Assembly (NCBI RefSeq): GCF_047496725.1
Contig: NC_132975.1
Location: 9,770,501 to 9,834,500 of the forward strand
Source of the DNA: Anoplolepis gracilipes
Lineage: Eukaryota > Arthropoda > Insecta > Hymenoptera > Formicidae
Reading direction: 5' to 3'
Length of the DNA: 64,000 bases
This document shows positions 38,201 to 49,861 of the stretch, piece by piece. Within the stretch, counting starts at the first letter, position 1. Each line of letters begins with the position of its first letter. The notes beneath the pieces were generated by a model. That model was given only the letters and a program-made list of their open reading frames with translations, did no database searches and was not told where the DNA came from. The position numbers were made by a program, and so were the translations under genes.

Positions 38201-39477
38201 AACGCACGCTCACGGTACGTTTCTCGCTTGTAGAATTTATTACCTTAAAAAAAGAATAAAATCAAGATGAAATCTTTACAGTTATTCCTTACAGAGAATA
38301 CATAATAAAATGCACTTTCCATTACGGTTTGCTAAGTTGGCTAAGTAAATCATTGTTTAATGTTGTCGACTCTTTGGGGATTTTCAGATTTGCTTCACCT
38401 GAGGGAGATCACGTAACGCTATTGAATGTATTTCGAGCATACCGAAGTGTTACACAGAAAAAGGTGTGGTGCCACGAAAACTTTTTGCACCATCGAAATC
38501 TGGAGTACGCGTCGGAAGTAAGGCAACAGCTTGCGGCGTTGGCAGAACGTGCGAATTTGGAAAAGGCAAGCTGCGGAACGAATACGAAACAACTTAGAAA
38601 AGCTTTCCTCGAGGGACTTTACGAGAATCTCGCGGAGTTGCAAAGGGATCAGACATACGTTACTGTAAGTAAATGTTGCTCATATATTATTTTTATTATA
38701 TTATTTTATAATTTCCTAATTATGCATTGTCCTATCAACTGCATCAAATATTAAATCTTTTCTTGTCTCATTCAGAGTTTATTTTATTTATTGTATAATT
38801 TTATATATTGTGTAATACTATGTAAATATCCATAATAAGTAAAACTAAAATTTTTGTGGAATTATAACTAAGCTATTTACTTGATTGATTCTATAATTAA
38901 GTTGATTATATACAGATATACTTAAAAATGATTTTATATTATGTAAGTAAACTTCTTTTATCGTATTAATATTTATTTTATAACCTTGTATTCAATTATT
39001 TCCATATTGTGTCCTAAGACATTCTAACGAATTTTAATTAGCAATTAGTAAAAAATGGATCATTATTTCTTCTTTTATTGACATTTTATGCTCTTACTTC
39101 TTCTTTTCTTCGACTGACAAAGATTTAAGAAAGGCATGAATATATACGCAGCGTGTGCATCAGCTACATCAAGTCATTTTTACTTCTACGTTCTTTTTAG
39201 CTTTTCTATTAGCTTCTGTCAGTATTATATTCTCGTTCAAAGTTCCTTCGACGGCAAACAAGTAAAGAGAATTTCCCATAATTGTATTACGCATTCGACA
39301 TAGGTGTACTCGAAGCAGCCGGTAACCATACATCCTTCTTCGACGTTGCATGGTACAAAGTTGCCGTTGCTGCTGTTCACAGAGGTCGTAGCCACTGGAA
39401 GATGTTACCTTCGCGGTTTGTCTGTCATCGACCCGGCGTGGTTGACACAAAAGAACGGATCTGGGAAACACGGCTGA
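34260..39477 (+). CDS. DHX33: DHX33, DEAH-box ATP-dependent RNA helicase
   Basis: DHX33 is a nucleolar DEAH/RHA helicase needed for rRNA transcription and translation initiation; in mammals it also senses RNA. Eight exons join in frame: 34260-34492, 35472-35796, 36284-36576, 36758-36990, 37296-37646, 38016-38214, 38388-38664 and 39304-39477. They give 694 residues; the human protein has about 707. Residues 1-70 are polar and Asn-rich. Motifs in order: Walker A GETGSGKTT (93-101), TQPRR, LTDGMM, DEAH (191-194), SAT (228-230), FLTGQEEIE (290-298), STNVAETSVTI (350-360) and motif VI QRAGRAAR (398-405). The C-terminal winged-helix, ratchet and OB-fold region is complete: EGDHVTLLN, then QPVTIHPSSTL and LSVIDPAWL in the last exon. 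Motif VI departs from the usual QRxGRAGR by Ala at 404. The exon 6 acceptor (AAAAG, 38011-38015) lacks a good pyrimidine tract but restores the conserved frame. Confidence 0.92.
34706..34778 (+). ncRNA. Candidate pre-miRNA-like hairpin in DHX33 intron 1
   Basis: GAAGAGGAAATTGACATAC (34706-34724) pairs with GTATGTCAATTTTCTCTTC (34760-34778) over 19 consecutive positions, with one G-U. Pairing continues through A-T steps with scattered mismatches (34725-34737 against 34747-34759) to a small loop near 34740. Stem length and overall size of 73 bases match a pre-miRNA, and it is on the sense strand of DHX33. I recognise no known mature miRNA. It could instead be a chance product of CA/TA-rich sequence or the ends of a small element. 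Confidence 0.35.
35224..35265. repeat. (TA)n microsatellite in DHX33 intron 1
   Basis: A TA tract of about 42 bases, followed by a short GA tract. Confidence 0.95.
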
Positions 39478-39566
39478 TGCAATTTTTTATGCTATGACAT
39501 TATTTATACAGAGCTTATTTTTGTTGACATAAGATAAAACGGAACAATTGAGGCCATCGGATAAAT

Positions 39567-40318
39567 ATGTCGACGCAACGATTTTTGAATAATAATATTA
39601 ATAATTATGACGCTGTAGTTTCGAAGAAAAACATTGTTGCGTTTAATATACCTATATGTATTTATCCACAGAAACCTCAATTGTCTATTTTATTCTTGAT
39701 CATGTTGACAGTTTTGTTGGAGATATATGCTATGTATAATCAAGAAGAAACACTTTTCTACTTATATACTTTAACGTAAGTAAGCATTGTTATTAAATTT
39801 AGTTAATAAAAATTTTAATTATTGTACAATGCATTGTATTATACATCGAGAAAATCTAGTAATTCCATCCTCGTCTTTTTGATTTAATGCAGATTTAGCG
39901 CAGAGCGTAAATACCCTCTCTAGTAACAATACCCGTATAATTTACATAGAGACGTAATTAAGTGAAGGTTGCATTCGCTGTATACAACGTCTAAGTGCAT
40001 CTTACTTTTGCCGCCTTATCCCCTCTTCGTCACGTCCTCTTCGAACAAGGGATTGCTTCTATATATATATATATATATATGTATGTGTATATATATGTAT
40101 ATATACACAATCCCTTATTCTCACACAAAGCAGGAACCATACGAGTTTAATAAGGGATTACGGCGTTATACTAAAACAACGAATATATATACATCGATGG
40201 TTCGGCAAGTTTCGGTCAATTTTACGGTCTGCGGGTCTCGAACTTCACCCTTTCCCCTCATCCCTCCAGATGGTTTGCAAAAGCGAAGAAATCCCGCGAA
40301 GTGTTCTGGAGGACTTAA
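39567..40318 (+). CDS. Possible small two-exon membrane peptide
   Basis: I do not recognise this. Exon 1 would be 39567-39775, ending on a strong donor (AC|GTAAGT). Exon 2 would begin at 40270 after a strong acceptor (CCCTCATCCCTCCAG). Joining them keeps the frame (phase 2) and stops at 40316-40318, giving 85 residues. The peptide has an Asn-rich N-terminus, one hydrophobic segment at about residues 39-55 (LSILFLIMLTVLLEIYA), and a basic C-terminus WFAKAKKSREVFWRT. The start is only 90 bases after the DHX33 stop, so it may simply be DHX33 3'UTR. The same second region is open in another frame for 115 codons (40270-40617), which weakens the call. AATAAA lies at 39805 and 40639. Confidence 0.25.
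40044..40116. repeat. Short inverted repeat around a TA/TG tract
   Basis: AAGGGATTG near 40047 and CAATCCCTT near 40108 flank a largely TA-repeat interior that is itself self-complementary. A further AAGGGATTA follows near 40152. Confidence 0.5.
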
Positions 40319-42978
40319 CGAAGCTTGCACGCTTAATACTTGTTGATGATATTACGAAGCGATTTACCCGCAAAACGAAGTTTCGTGCGCGCCCCGGCAA
40401 AATTGCAGGTAAATTACCAGCGGACGTTACTGAGGAAAGGAGGAGGGGGTGTTATGCTCATAGCAGAATACTAACCCGCATCTACATACCACACTCTGTT
40501 CCGCGTTCTGTGTATTGGATAATTATGGGTTCACCGGGAGAGAATATTGAATTTGCCCGCGCGTATAAGCTAATCATTGGATACACGAGAACGAAGAAAG
40601 CGCAGTTTAATGTGTAGTTTCGCAACCAAGTCTGTTGCAATAAATTTCACATTAAAAAATGTAACATACATACATGCATACATTCTGAAACTTTCGATGT
40701 GTCTTGTTTTATTTTATTTATGCATTCGTAAATTTTAGCAAAGTATTTTATATAAAACAGTTTTATATTTGTAAGTAATATTGAATATAAATTTTTTAAT
40801 GTAATATTGGAGATAAATGTACGCGAAAAAATAGATCCAATGCTTTTATAAGTATCAGGTATAAATAAGTTACAATATTGCGATTTGTGAAATTTTGTAG
40901 ATAAATTGCATTTTTTCATTATATTTTGCTTTACTACATAATCGTTATATAAAAAAACTTGCAATTATATTGCATTTTACGAAATATTACCAGGATCTTT
41001 AATTTTTTACTCTTTTCTTTTTTTTTTTTTTTAGATAAGACTTTTATGGAGACATATATATGATTTTCTTTCCAAATCTGTTAAAAATGTATGTACGTTT
41101 ATATATTTATAATCCTCTACAGCTACATCTTCAAGCTTGGTTTAGTAGCGGTTGTATACTGGAATATATTTTCGATACGGAGAGGATTCGATATAGGATT
41201 AAATCGTCACGGAGCTGGCATGGGAATATCCACTCGTCGGATCGAATTATATCTCCTTCCTGCCCTCTCTTTCTCTCTTTGCTTGCAATAGATATGCAGA
41301 CAGTTGTCTTCTTCCTTACAAGAGAAAATCATATTCGAAGATGTTGTGCAGGATGACGACGATACCAACGGACTGATTTGAGATTTCGCAGCGCTTAGTT
41401 TCCCAATATCAATTTTGCGTAACATTAATAACTAATATTTTTCTCTTCTTATTGTTCGATGTACTTTTCGTCACAGGCAGGAGAGATAAATACATTGACT
41501 TATCAAATTAATTTATTTAATTATAAAAAAAAATATTAAATTAATATTAATTTTAATATTCATTATTTAAAGTTGGATAATATGCGTGCGAGAGTAAATG
41601 TATTTAGGGTACAAATAAAATATGGCTTTAATTTAAAACGTTTAAAAATTGGGCTTTAAATACGTATTTCGTTTGCTTTGAGTGTGTTATATAAACTCTC
41701 ACGTATATCTAATCTTATACATAAACAAAAATGCAGTATAAATTTTTCAATTTGAAATAAATTATTATCTTGCCGCAATAATCGGGCATGATAATGTTAT
41801 GAAAGCGATTTGAGCTTCGCGAGAACTCAAACTATTTTGCATGAGAATAATAGAAGCGCGTATCATGGAACATCGAATATAATCACTATGAAAGGCACGC
41901 TTCATTAAGCTCACATTTTCGCATATATTTAAGTTTGCTTACACAAGCAAGCAGATTATTTTCACGATGCGCAAAAAATATTATATAATTTAAAGTTTTT
42001 CGATTCTTTCACGTGATAATAAAGCACGCTCCCTTTTCGCGATAACGCTAATCGTATGAGAATAGGTAGACGCTTCCGAGTAATCGTCGCCATGAGAAAG
42101 GGGGAAAAGGATGCTTATCCATAGGGATAAAGCATCCAGCGGGAGAAGCCCTATCTATCTATGCAAAGAAAGGCATCGCAGACTCATGTGGCGCGCGTGC
42201 TATCCAGCGTGATTAAGAATTAAATATTTATAAGAGAGAAAGGGAGAGAGAGAAGAAGAGATCCTGTGTTGACGGCTATATCGACCTTTCTTCAGGACTT
42301 CACGTTGATAGGGCAACCCCGTTATGAATAGAGCGACGAGATACCGGATAAACACGCTGAAAGCGAACGAAAATAGGCTTTCGTCGGCGTTTACTCTCTT
42401 CCGCCTCTTCTCATAATTCGGTGCAGTCTTCTCGCGTAATATAAAGATGATTCTTTGTGAAGACGCTTTAAGGAACGCTTTAATAATGAATTTCTCTATA
42501 AATGACCCGACTTGTCATGTCATCGTGCGATGTAAGTACGCTCGTGTAGATGAACTGAATGCCGACGAGGAGGAACAAACTCCAGCTAGGTTTAATCATA
42601 CGTTTGTCCAAACTGATCTTTCACAGAACATTCGCCAAGGTATAAAAGCTGAAGAGAGAATGAAAAGAACGCACATCTCGTATTTCGGTCACTTGCATAA
42701 TTAACTGTCTTCATTTTGCAGCGCATCGTCCGGGGCCTTTTATATCCACGCTTTTCTTTTTACGACCGCCTACAATTGCTTCATGATTGACCTATCTCCG
42801 CTTTTATTTACAGTTCTTTAACCCTTCGACGAGACTCTATTTATTACAAGAGAGAGAAAATCTGAATTTTTTATAATAATATTTATAATACTATTTATCT
42901 CCTTTTTTTACAGCAAATACATCTCCCTGTTAAAAGATTTTAATAGCAGAGTTATTTTAATTAATTCTTGAATGAATA

Positions 42979-42984
<6 letters not shown>

Positions 42985-43036
<52 letters not shown>
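42985..43036. repeat. (AT)n microsatellite
   Basis: An AT tract of about 52 bases, directly followed by a hairpin. Confidence 0.95.
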
Positions 43037-43038
<2 letters not shown>

Positions 43039-43041
43039 ATA

Positions 43042-43071
43042 TGAATAGATATTTATACAAATATCTATTCA
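43042..43071. repeat. Perfect 13-bp inverted repeat
   Basis: TGAATAGATATTT (43042-43054), loop ATAC, then AAATATCTATTCA (43059-43071). It forms a perfect hairpin immediately next to the AT microsatellite. Confidence 0.9.
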
Positions 43072-44057
43072 ATAATAAATATGAAGCTTTATTTTTCATG
43101 CATATTCACGATACTCGATGCGTTTATTGATTGCGCGCCATTATTACGACTTAACTAAATATAACAATCTTTGTGTCAGATGTGGCACGTCGATTGTCAA
43201 GAAGAGAGGACTTTGAGCGGAGAAAGACAACGATAGCAACAGGTGGCATCAAAAATTTATTCGTGATGGCTCTCCATCAGCAGGGGACATCTGTTTCTGG
43301 GGATCACTCGACCTTCTTAATTATGGTTCCGGGTTGTAATTAACGTTGGTATGATATCACAGGTGCGTCATTAAGGTAATGTAGACACATAAGATCCAAA
43401 TGCGAGTAATTGATAAACTTTTCCATAAAGAACGCTGCAAAAATATTGCGAGATAAATCTGTCTCTGATCAGCTTCGAAATCGAGAATGCTTCTTTAATA
43501 TCAATAAAAAGTAACGTGAAGCTAACAATAAGTGAAAAATCAAAGAACGCAAGGAATTAAACGGTAATATGGAAAAGTTTCATTCTTGATAAAAAAGTAA
43601 TTCATTATTATTTCTATGTATGTGTTTGTGTTATGTGTTGATCGACGTAAAAAAATACGCATAAAATTCACGTAAAAAGTTATGTTTGGATAGAATTCTT
43701 TTTCTCTTGTTGATTTTTATGCACAATAAAAATGAAAAGTTATATAGAAATATTTCAATAAATCATTGGATGAAAAATAATCTCCCGAGAAAAAAAAATA
43801 AAAGTTTTGCTAACACTCATACATTTTATATATTGTAAGAAACAAAAAAGTTTCAGATTTTCTCTTTTATAAAACAGTTTGAATAACCATTATAAAATCG
43901 AATTTTATATTTACTATACTTTCACATATTTCATATTTCATTACTTTTCACTTATTTCTCCAACGTGATAAAATAATGTACTACAATATTCCATTCAATA
44001 GTTTGATAATTTGAAAAAAAAATAGCTTAAAATTTGTAAGCTATTTTACAGTCTTTC

Positions 44058-46076
44058 TTATTGGTCCGACTCAATCCAATTAATAAATTTGGCCCATAAA
44101 TATGTCATTATACATTCGAGGACCTTATTCGTTTCAATGACATCCATGATTTGTCGATGGACCTGAACGAATATTCCTAACGTCCTGAAAACAGGGATAA
44201 TAACCGAACTTAGAGATAATTGACGAGCTTGTGAAGCGGTTAATCTTGAATCTTTAATGGATCCGCTTGTCGAGGTCGCGTAATTCTCTATAAATCGTTG
44301 AACGCGAGATAATGAAGCCGCACCCTTCACGGCTCGGATACGACCGTCGTCCTGTTTCGATCCCTCCGGAACTGTTGGAATGGGGAAACGTACACGATTT
44401 TCGTAAAGATTTGATCGGGGCGATCCTTTGAGTCTCGACAAAAAGTGCGGATGTATCATTCCCTTTGAAACACTCCTCTTGATCCGTGATCTTTTTTCTA
44501 CTCTCGGCTGTTGGTAGTACCCTTTTTTCGTATCACTTCCTCCAACTATATCGCCAAATCGAGAGAACGCGTTCCTTTTAACAGCTTCTTTTCCGCTTTC
44601 TCGAGGCGATTCAAGAGGCGATCGCTCAGTGGCACCGACTCTTTCTCCGTAAGGCAATAAAAGTGAATCGCGAGATAATTCCTCAGGCTTCCGGCGGGAC
44701 ATCTCTGAATTTATCGCTCTCACCGGGTTGCACGATGAATTTGCGACGGAATTTGTCAACTTTACGATACCCGTACAACGCACTGTGGCCATGTTTATCC
44801 GCTGGAACTGCAAATGCGACCACAAGGAGCTTCCGTAGTTGTTCAAAGGAATACGGTCTCCTGCGAGATCTCTCTTTATTCCGCGATCTTTCTCTAGTGT
44901 CCAGAGATCGGATAACAACTCGTTGACTTTCGAATTTTTTTCTCGTAACTGCGAATATTGTCGAGAGGGAAATCGATAGTTGCTGAGCGATCTTCCTCGG
45001 GAAGGGAATAAATTTAAATTTTGTAGCACAAAAGTATCTTTTACAAAAGAATCGTGATGATTCATCCGATGCGAATATAAAACTTCAGGACGCGTATCCT
45101 TCTCGAGATCCGTGGATTCGAAATCGACTTTGTCATCATCCTTGGGATTAGGCGTCGGATTAACGGTGCTGAAACACATGTCGCGAGATGAAAATTCGTG
45201 ACCGTGCAGAACCTCTCGTTGGTCGTGGAAAAGTTCCAGCACGATCGAGAATGTTTGTCTAAAATTTTTGCACGTGTGCCATTTTGCGGCTAAACGGATT
45301 GAACTAATATCAAATAATATCATAATTTCAACTTGAAGGCTTAAGTAAAGAATAAAGTTTACGACAAAGTAAAAAATTTGGATCAAATTTTCCACTCTAT
45401 CAGAATTGTTAAAATAATTTAAAAAATTTAATTTAATTAATCTTCATCGCAAAATTAGATTTTACATTGCGTGAAAATAAAAAAAAAGGAGAACGACAAA
45501 ACACTTCCCGAGAAAAGATATGATATATTCTTACTTTTTCTGAATGTAAAAATCAATCATTGATGTAAGTCTCTTATTTCCATCATCAATTTTGCTTTTC
45601 TCTTTATTCGGTATAATTGGTAAAACTTTATTTATCATCCACTTTTCTTGAATGATTTTCGGTCTCGAGATGATTTGTTTGTCAGAATCGTTTGTGAATT
45701 TTGAAAAAGCGGATCTCGCTGTTGTATACGATCGCTTTTCTCGCAAATGTTTTTCTTTCTGTGTTTCTCTAAGCGGCATCATCGTATCGGCCATTGCATT
45801 TTGCGGAAATGGATTTTGCTGGCTTTTCGTCGCCTCGACAGTCGTGTCGGCGAGCGGCGGTGCAGATAGATTCGTCGACAATTCGTTGCTTATCTGGAAC
45901 AAATAGTCCACCAAACAGTAACCCAGAGTCATCTCCTTCTTGTATGTATTGTATATTTTCCTCCAATGTTGAAGAGTTTGCAATAGCACAACGGGATCTA
46001 TCCTCTTTTCGCTTTCCGTTGATCCTGATATCAACGAAAGCAGCAGAATGAAAAGTATCGAAATCATGAGCGACAT
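44058..46076 (-). CDS. Unassigned secreted protein, two exons, 607 residues
   Basis: I do not recognise this protein. Exon 1 is 46076-45535, ending on a strong donor (AAAAA|GTAAGA). Exon 2 is 45339-44058, after a TTACTTAAG acceptor. The 195-base intron joins in phase 2 with no stop, and exon 2 is open for 426 codons, far beyond chance here. Residues 1-19 form a signal peptide (hydrophobic ISILFILLLSLI). The mature chain is rich in Ser, Arg and Lys. It has furin-like sites REKR (112-115) and RIKR (466-469), plus other dibasic pairs. Six Cys lie at about 54, 204, 236, 369, 384 and 590. Helix-like stretches occur at about 28-62, 190-225 and 560-605; the middle is polar and low complexity. No transmembrane segment follows the signal. 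It could be a large prohormone, a secreted matrix protein or a lineage-specific gene; function is unknown. Confidence 0.7.
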
Positions 46077-46366
46077 CGATTCGCGTTTTCCTGTTCTTGA
46101 AAAGGACAGAAATAGATACGGATTATTATTTTTTCAAATGTGCGCGCATAAATCGATTGTATCTTGTCAGAATTTGCCCCATATTTTTAAAACCGACAGA
46201 GTTGGTAGTTATTCATAAGAATGTTCCTTGTACAAAAATAGAGTAAAAATTAAGACGTTCGGTATAAGAGTGTATTGATTCTATAATTTGGAAAATTTGC
46301 TTTAAACACAAAATTACATGTTAATAATTTTCAATGAAATTGAAAAAAAAAAGATTTCTCTCTTTT

Positions 46367-46373
<7 letters not shown>

Positions 46374-46399
<26 letters not shown>

Positions 46400-46400
46400 A
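46374..46400. repeat. (CT)n microsatellite
   Basis: A CT tract of about 27 bases with one interruption. Confidence 0.85.
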
Positions 46401-48242
46401 TGAAGAATATTTATATATATTTTACATTTATATTGGATAAAGAGTATATGTATACATAAATGAATTGAATTCTGTTTTAATAAATGATGAAAGGAATTAA
46501 AAAATTAGTTAATCTCACGAATTACAAGATTATAAAAAGAATGTAAAAATACCTGATACGTTTTTTGTATTAAACTGCCATTACTGATATTCACTAAAAT
46601 TTTGAACAAAAAATATATCTTTTTGCGTCATATGATATTCAAAATTGCTAACGATAACGAACGGCTAGCGGAAATAAAAAAATATGCGCTCTGTTGTATA
46701 ACGAATAGACGCGCAAAAAAAGGAAAAGAGTGTAATCGGATTGGTTAAATTATGTAAAAATTTTGTAGAAAGGATCCCGTACCAAATATATTCGGGACAG
46801 AGATTTTCCTCTCGTAACACTAAAGGACAGACTGACTAGTTTGTACGACAGGAACTCCGATATACCTACAGTGACAATTAGCCAAAAATATATATAAAGT
46901 GCATAGCCTGCCCCCACTCTTTTTTTTTCTCTTCCTTTCTCTTCTTCATATCTTCTGTTGTGTTTTCCTTTTTTTTGTTATCCCTTTCCTGTTGCACACA
47001 GTTAACGATTTCGTAGTAAACAAGATATGAGGAGCAGATTGCATTTCAAACATCATTCTTCGAATGTTATCTTGAGAGGCACCCAAAAATTATCCTCGGC
47101 ATAGAAAAATGTCAAAGATTATTTTTCGAAAGAATGAAAAATTTTTCTTTGTTGAAGAAGCGAAAAAAAAACAGGATTGCTATTGTCAAAGAGCACAAAA
47201 GGGGAGAAGTAATAAAAAGAAATATTATTCTTGTGTACACAAACTATCATCACGGTTTAATTAATTGAAGGAGAGTTTAAGCATGAAAGTAAGTTGAAAA
47301 CTTTGTAAACTTTGTTCCCGAGATTTCTATTAAGTACGCTACTAAAGACTCTTTGTAATAATTTGTTTCGTCGCGTATTATAGAAAGAAAATTAGTAATT
47401 TTCCTTGGAGATATATATATTATATTCTAATTGATAGAAAACTAATTTCTTATTTTCATATTCTGAAAAAGTATTTGTGTCTCACAAAATTTAATATAAT
47501 TTTTGATAGATTTACTGATTTTAGAAAATCATAAAAAAAAAGCAAAAAGATCACAAATTGTATGGTTACATTTTTAAAGCCAAATTATTATGTAAATTTA
47601 AATAGAACTGATTAAGGCTTTTACTTTAGCCTTTACTTGGCCAAGTAACCAATTAACGAATCCGATTTTCACTTGTCAAGGATTTCACGTTTTATTTTTC
47701 ACTGAGCTTTTTGCCATGAATTGAAGACATTCCTTTGTTTGCTGCTAATTAACTGTGAAAATTATTTTACAGTCTTTCTTATTTTGTTTTCTTTCTTCTT
47801 TTTACAACTAAAATTATATACCGTGATTTCCGCTTTTTGCACTTTAACAATTAAAGTTTTTAAAATCGATAAAGAGCATATATGTTAAATAATATTATTT
47901 TCAGAAAGTTCTATATTTTATGCATTTTTATTTGTTCTCCACTATTTTTGTAATATCCTACGCTATTTTAAAATGCTATTATTAAGTTTTTTACGTATAT
48001 AAAATTATTTAAACACGAACGATTTCTTTACGGAGTAAAACTAAATTATCGCAGAATATTTACTAATAAAAAAGGAAAGATTTATAAAACTTCATAAATT
48101 TAAAGCAGAGGTCGGGTTGCGCGCGCGATAACTCGTCCGTAAGTGCGAAGGGGTTAAATTACACGTTTCTCATCCCGTGCATCTCTTCTTTTTGTTTCTT
48201 CTCGCCGCGCCTTTTTCCACTTATTCTCGTCGCTTGGCTCTT

Positions 48243-48248
<6 letters not shown>

Positions 48249-48304
<56 letters not shown>
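48249..48304. repeat. (CT)n microsatellite
   Basis: A pure CT tract of about 56 bases. Confidence 0.95.
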
Positions 48305-48308
<4 letters not shown>

Positions 48309-49798
48309 CCCACTTTTTCGGGTACATACGTACATACGTACGTAATAGAAGATTGGAGAGAAGGCAGTGTCGCATGATCCATGTAACCGCACCTCTTGGA
48401 GATCTTAGATCCCCTTATCTCCCGAAACAACGACGAGGAAACGATAGCTGCTTCTCCCCATTTCACCACCTACGTATCTACTTATCTACCTACCTAGCTA
48501 CCTTTCTGCTCTTCTTCTCTCTTATCCTCATATCTCCTTTCTAGCTCGGGTCTTCCGTTTATTGTCTATCTACTCCCACAACACTCCACTTCGTCTTGTG
48601 CCCGACAGTTACATCGATACCCACTCGTCCGGGGTAAGCCTGACCGGCAGTTCTCGCTAGAGTAGTGCACAGATACTACAAGTGTAGAGATGAGTTCAGA
48701 ATACTCTTGTAAAACGTCAATTGTGAGACAAGAACGGAATAATTGGAGCACTGGCTTTTTTCGCGATGACCGAATTATTTTTTTCCAGCTGTTGATGCGT
48801 TTAATTCTCTTTTTATTGCTGGAGTAAGCATTACGAATGTTAATTGTGAATTTCCGTTATTGCTTAAATTTTAACTGATTCACCTTTTATTATTTTTATA
48901 AATTGGTATGGATGAGACATGATCTCTCGTCAATTTTTCCAATCGCATATATTATTGTTGTTTATAGTTAAAAAGAGAGTTTGAAAAATATAATCAAATA
49001 TTTAATTTTTATTTATTTTTTTTATTATTTGCGTATGATGAAATTATTAGAATTAAATCACTGAAAAGCTTTCACCGTAAATGTATACATCTTACAACGG
49101 TTTTTAATGCAGTAGAGAATATTAAGATTAAACTTTTTAAATTCTTTAACACAAAGGACGTACATAAATTAGCTCTTAAATTCCAACCGTGCGAATTTTA
49201 ACTAAATGACAAGCAGCGAACCGAGAGACTCCGTTCAGAAAGAGAGTAAAAAACGATGTTACGTGAGCAAAGTCGCTAAGCTGCTTTCTTGCTCGCTACT
49301 TTCGTATCGTCGATCGCGTTCGCCTAAATTTTCCATTATACCTTTTGAAATTCACGATACAGTAACGCTCCTTTAAATACGATGGAATAAGATTAGAATT
49401 TTGATCGTATCTTCTGGAGAGATCTGATAACGATATTTGAAAGACGCGGTCGTCGTTAAATGTAAAGCAGATTGGGAAGTCTGTGGCATTTCGTAAATTC
49501 GTATCCAAGTTATCTCTATTAATGAAATCTCTCGCATCTCACATCGTATCGACATTTTCTCATAGCGTTCAAAAACTTTGACAACCCGACACTAATGAAA
49601 GTTTCGCAGACGTGGGATCGATGATAAACGAAAAACATTAGATGTTTTTTAATCTTCTCGGAACATATTTTTAAAGATTTTTGTTTCATCTATCAAAACG
49701 AAAAATTTACAAAATTTGTTGTGTTTGCGATCGCAACATTATAAATTCAGAAATTTCTTTTTATGTAATTTTTTTTAGATTAATATTAAATAAGTATG

Positions 49799-49805
<7 letters not shown>

Positions 49806-49856
<51 letters not shown>
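49806..49856. repeat. (GA)n microsatellite
   Basis: A GA tract of about 51 bases. Confidence 0.95.

Positions 49857-49861
<5 letters not shown>

Larger units (their letters stand above)
40319..44040. other. Non-coding stretch right of DHX33
   Basis: I see no supportable gene. It holds an AATAAA at 40639, a long T-run near 41020, a GA-rich patch near 42230-42260, a (AT)n tract at 42985-43036 and a perfect hairpin (43042-43071). The 85-codon open frame at 42447-42704 has no family resemblance or splice support. Confidence 0.55.

Noticed and set aside
40270..40617. 115-codon plus-strand frame directly after a strong acceptor
   Set aside because: No recognisable domain. The candidate two-exon peptide uses a different frame here, and no matching phase-0 donor was found upstream.
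42447..42704. 85-codon plus-strand frame
   Set aside because: No homology recognised, no splice context, and short enough to be chance.
44663..44926. 87-codon plus-strand frame inside the orphan gene
   Set aside because: It is the antisense shadow of the much longer, spliced minus-strand coding sequence.
44043..47784. A shared 20-base string (ATTTTACAGTCTTTCTTATT) near 44045 and 47765
   Set aside because: The match does not extend into the flanks and is pyrimidine-rich, so it is probably coincidence rather than a duplication.
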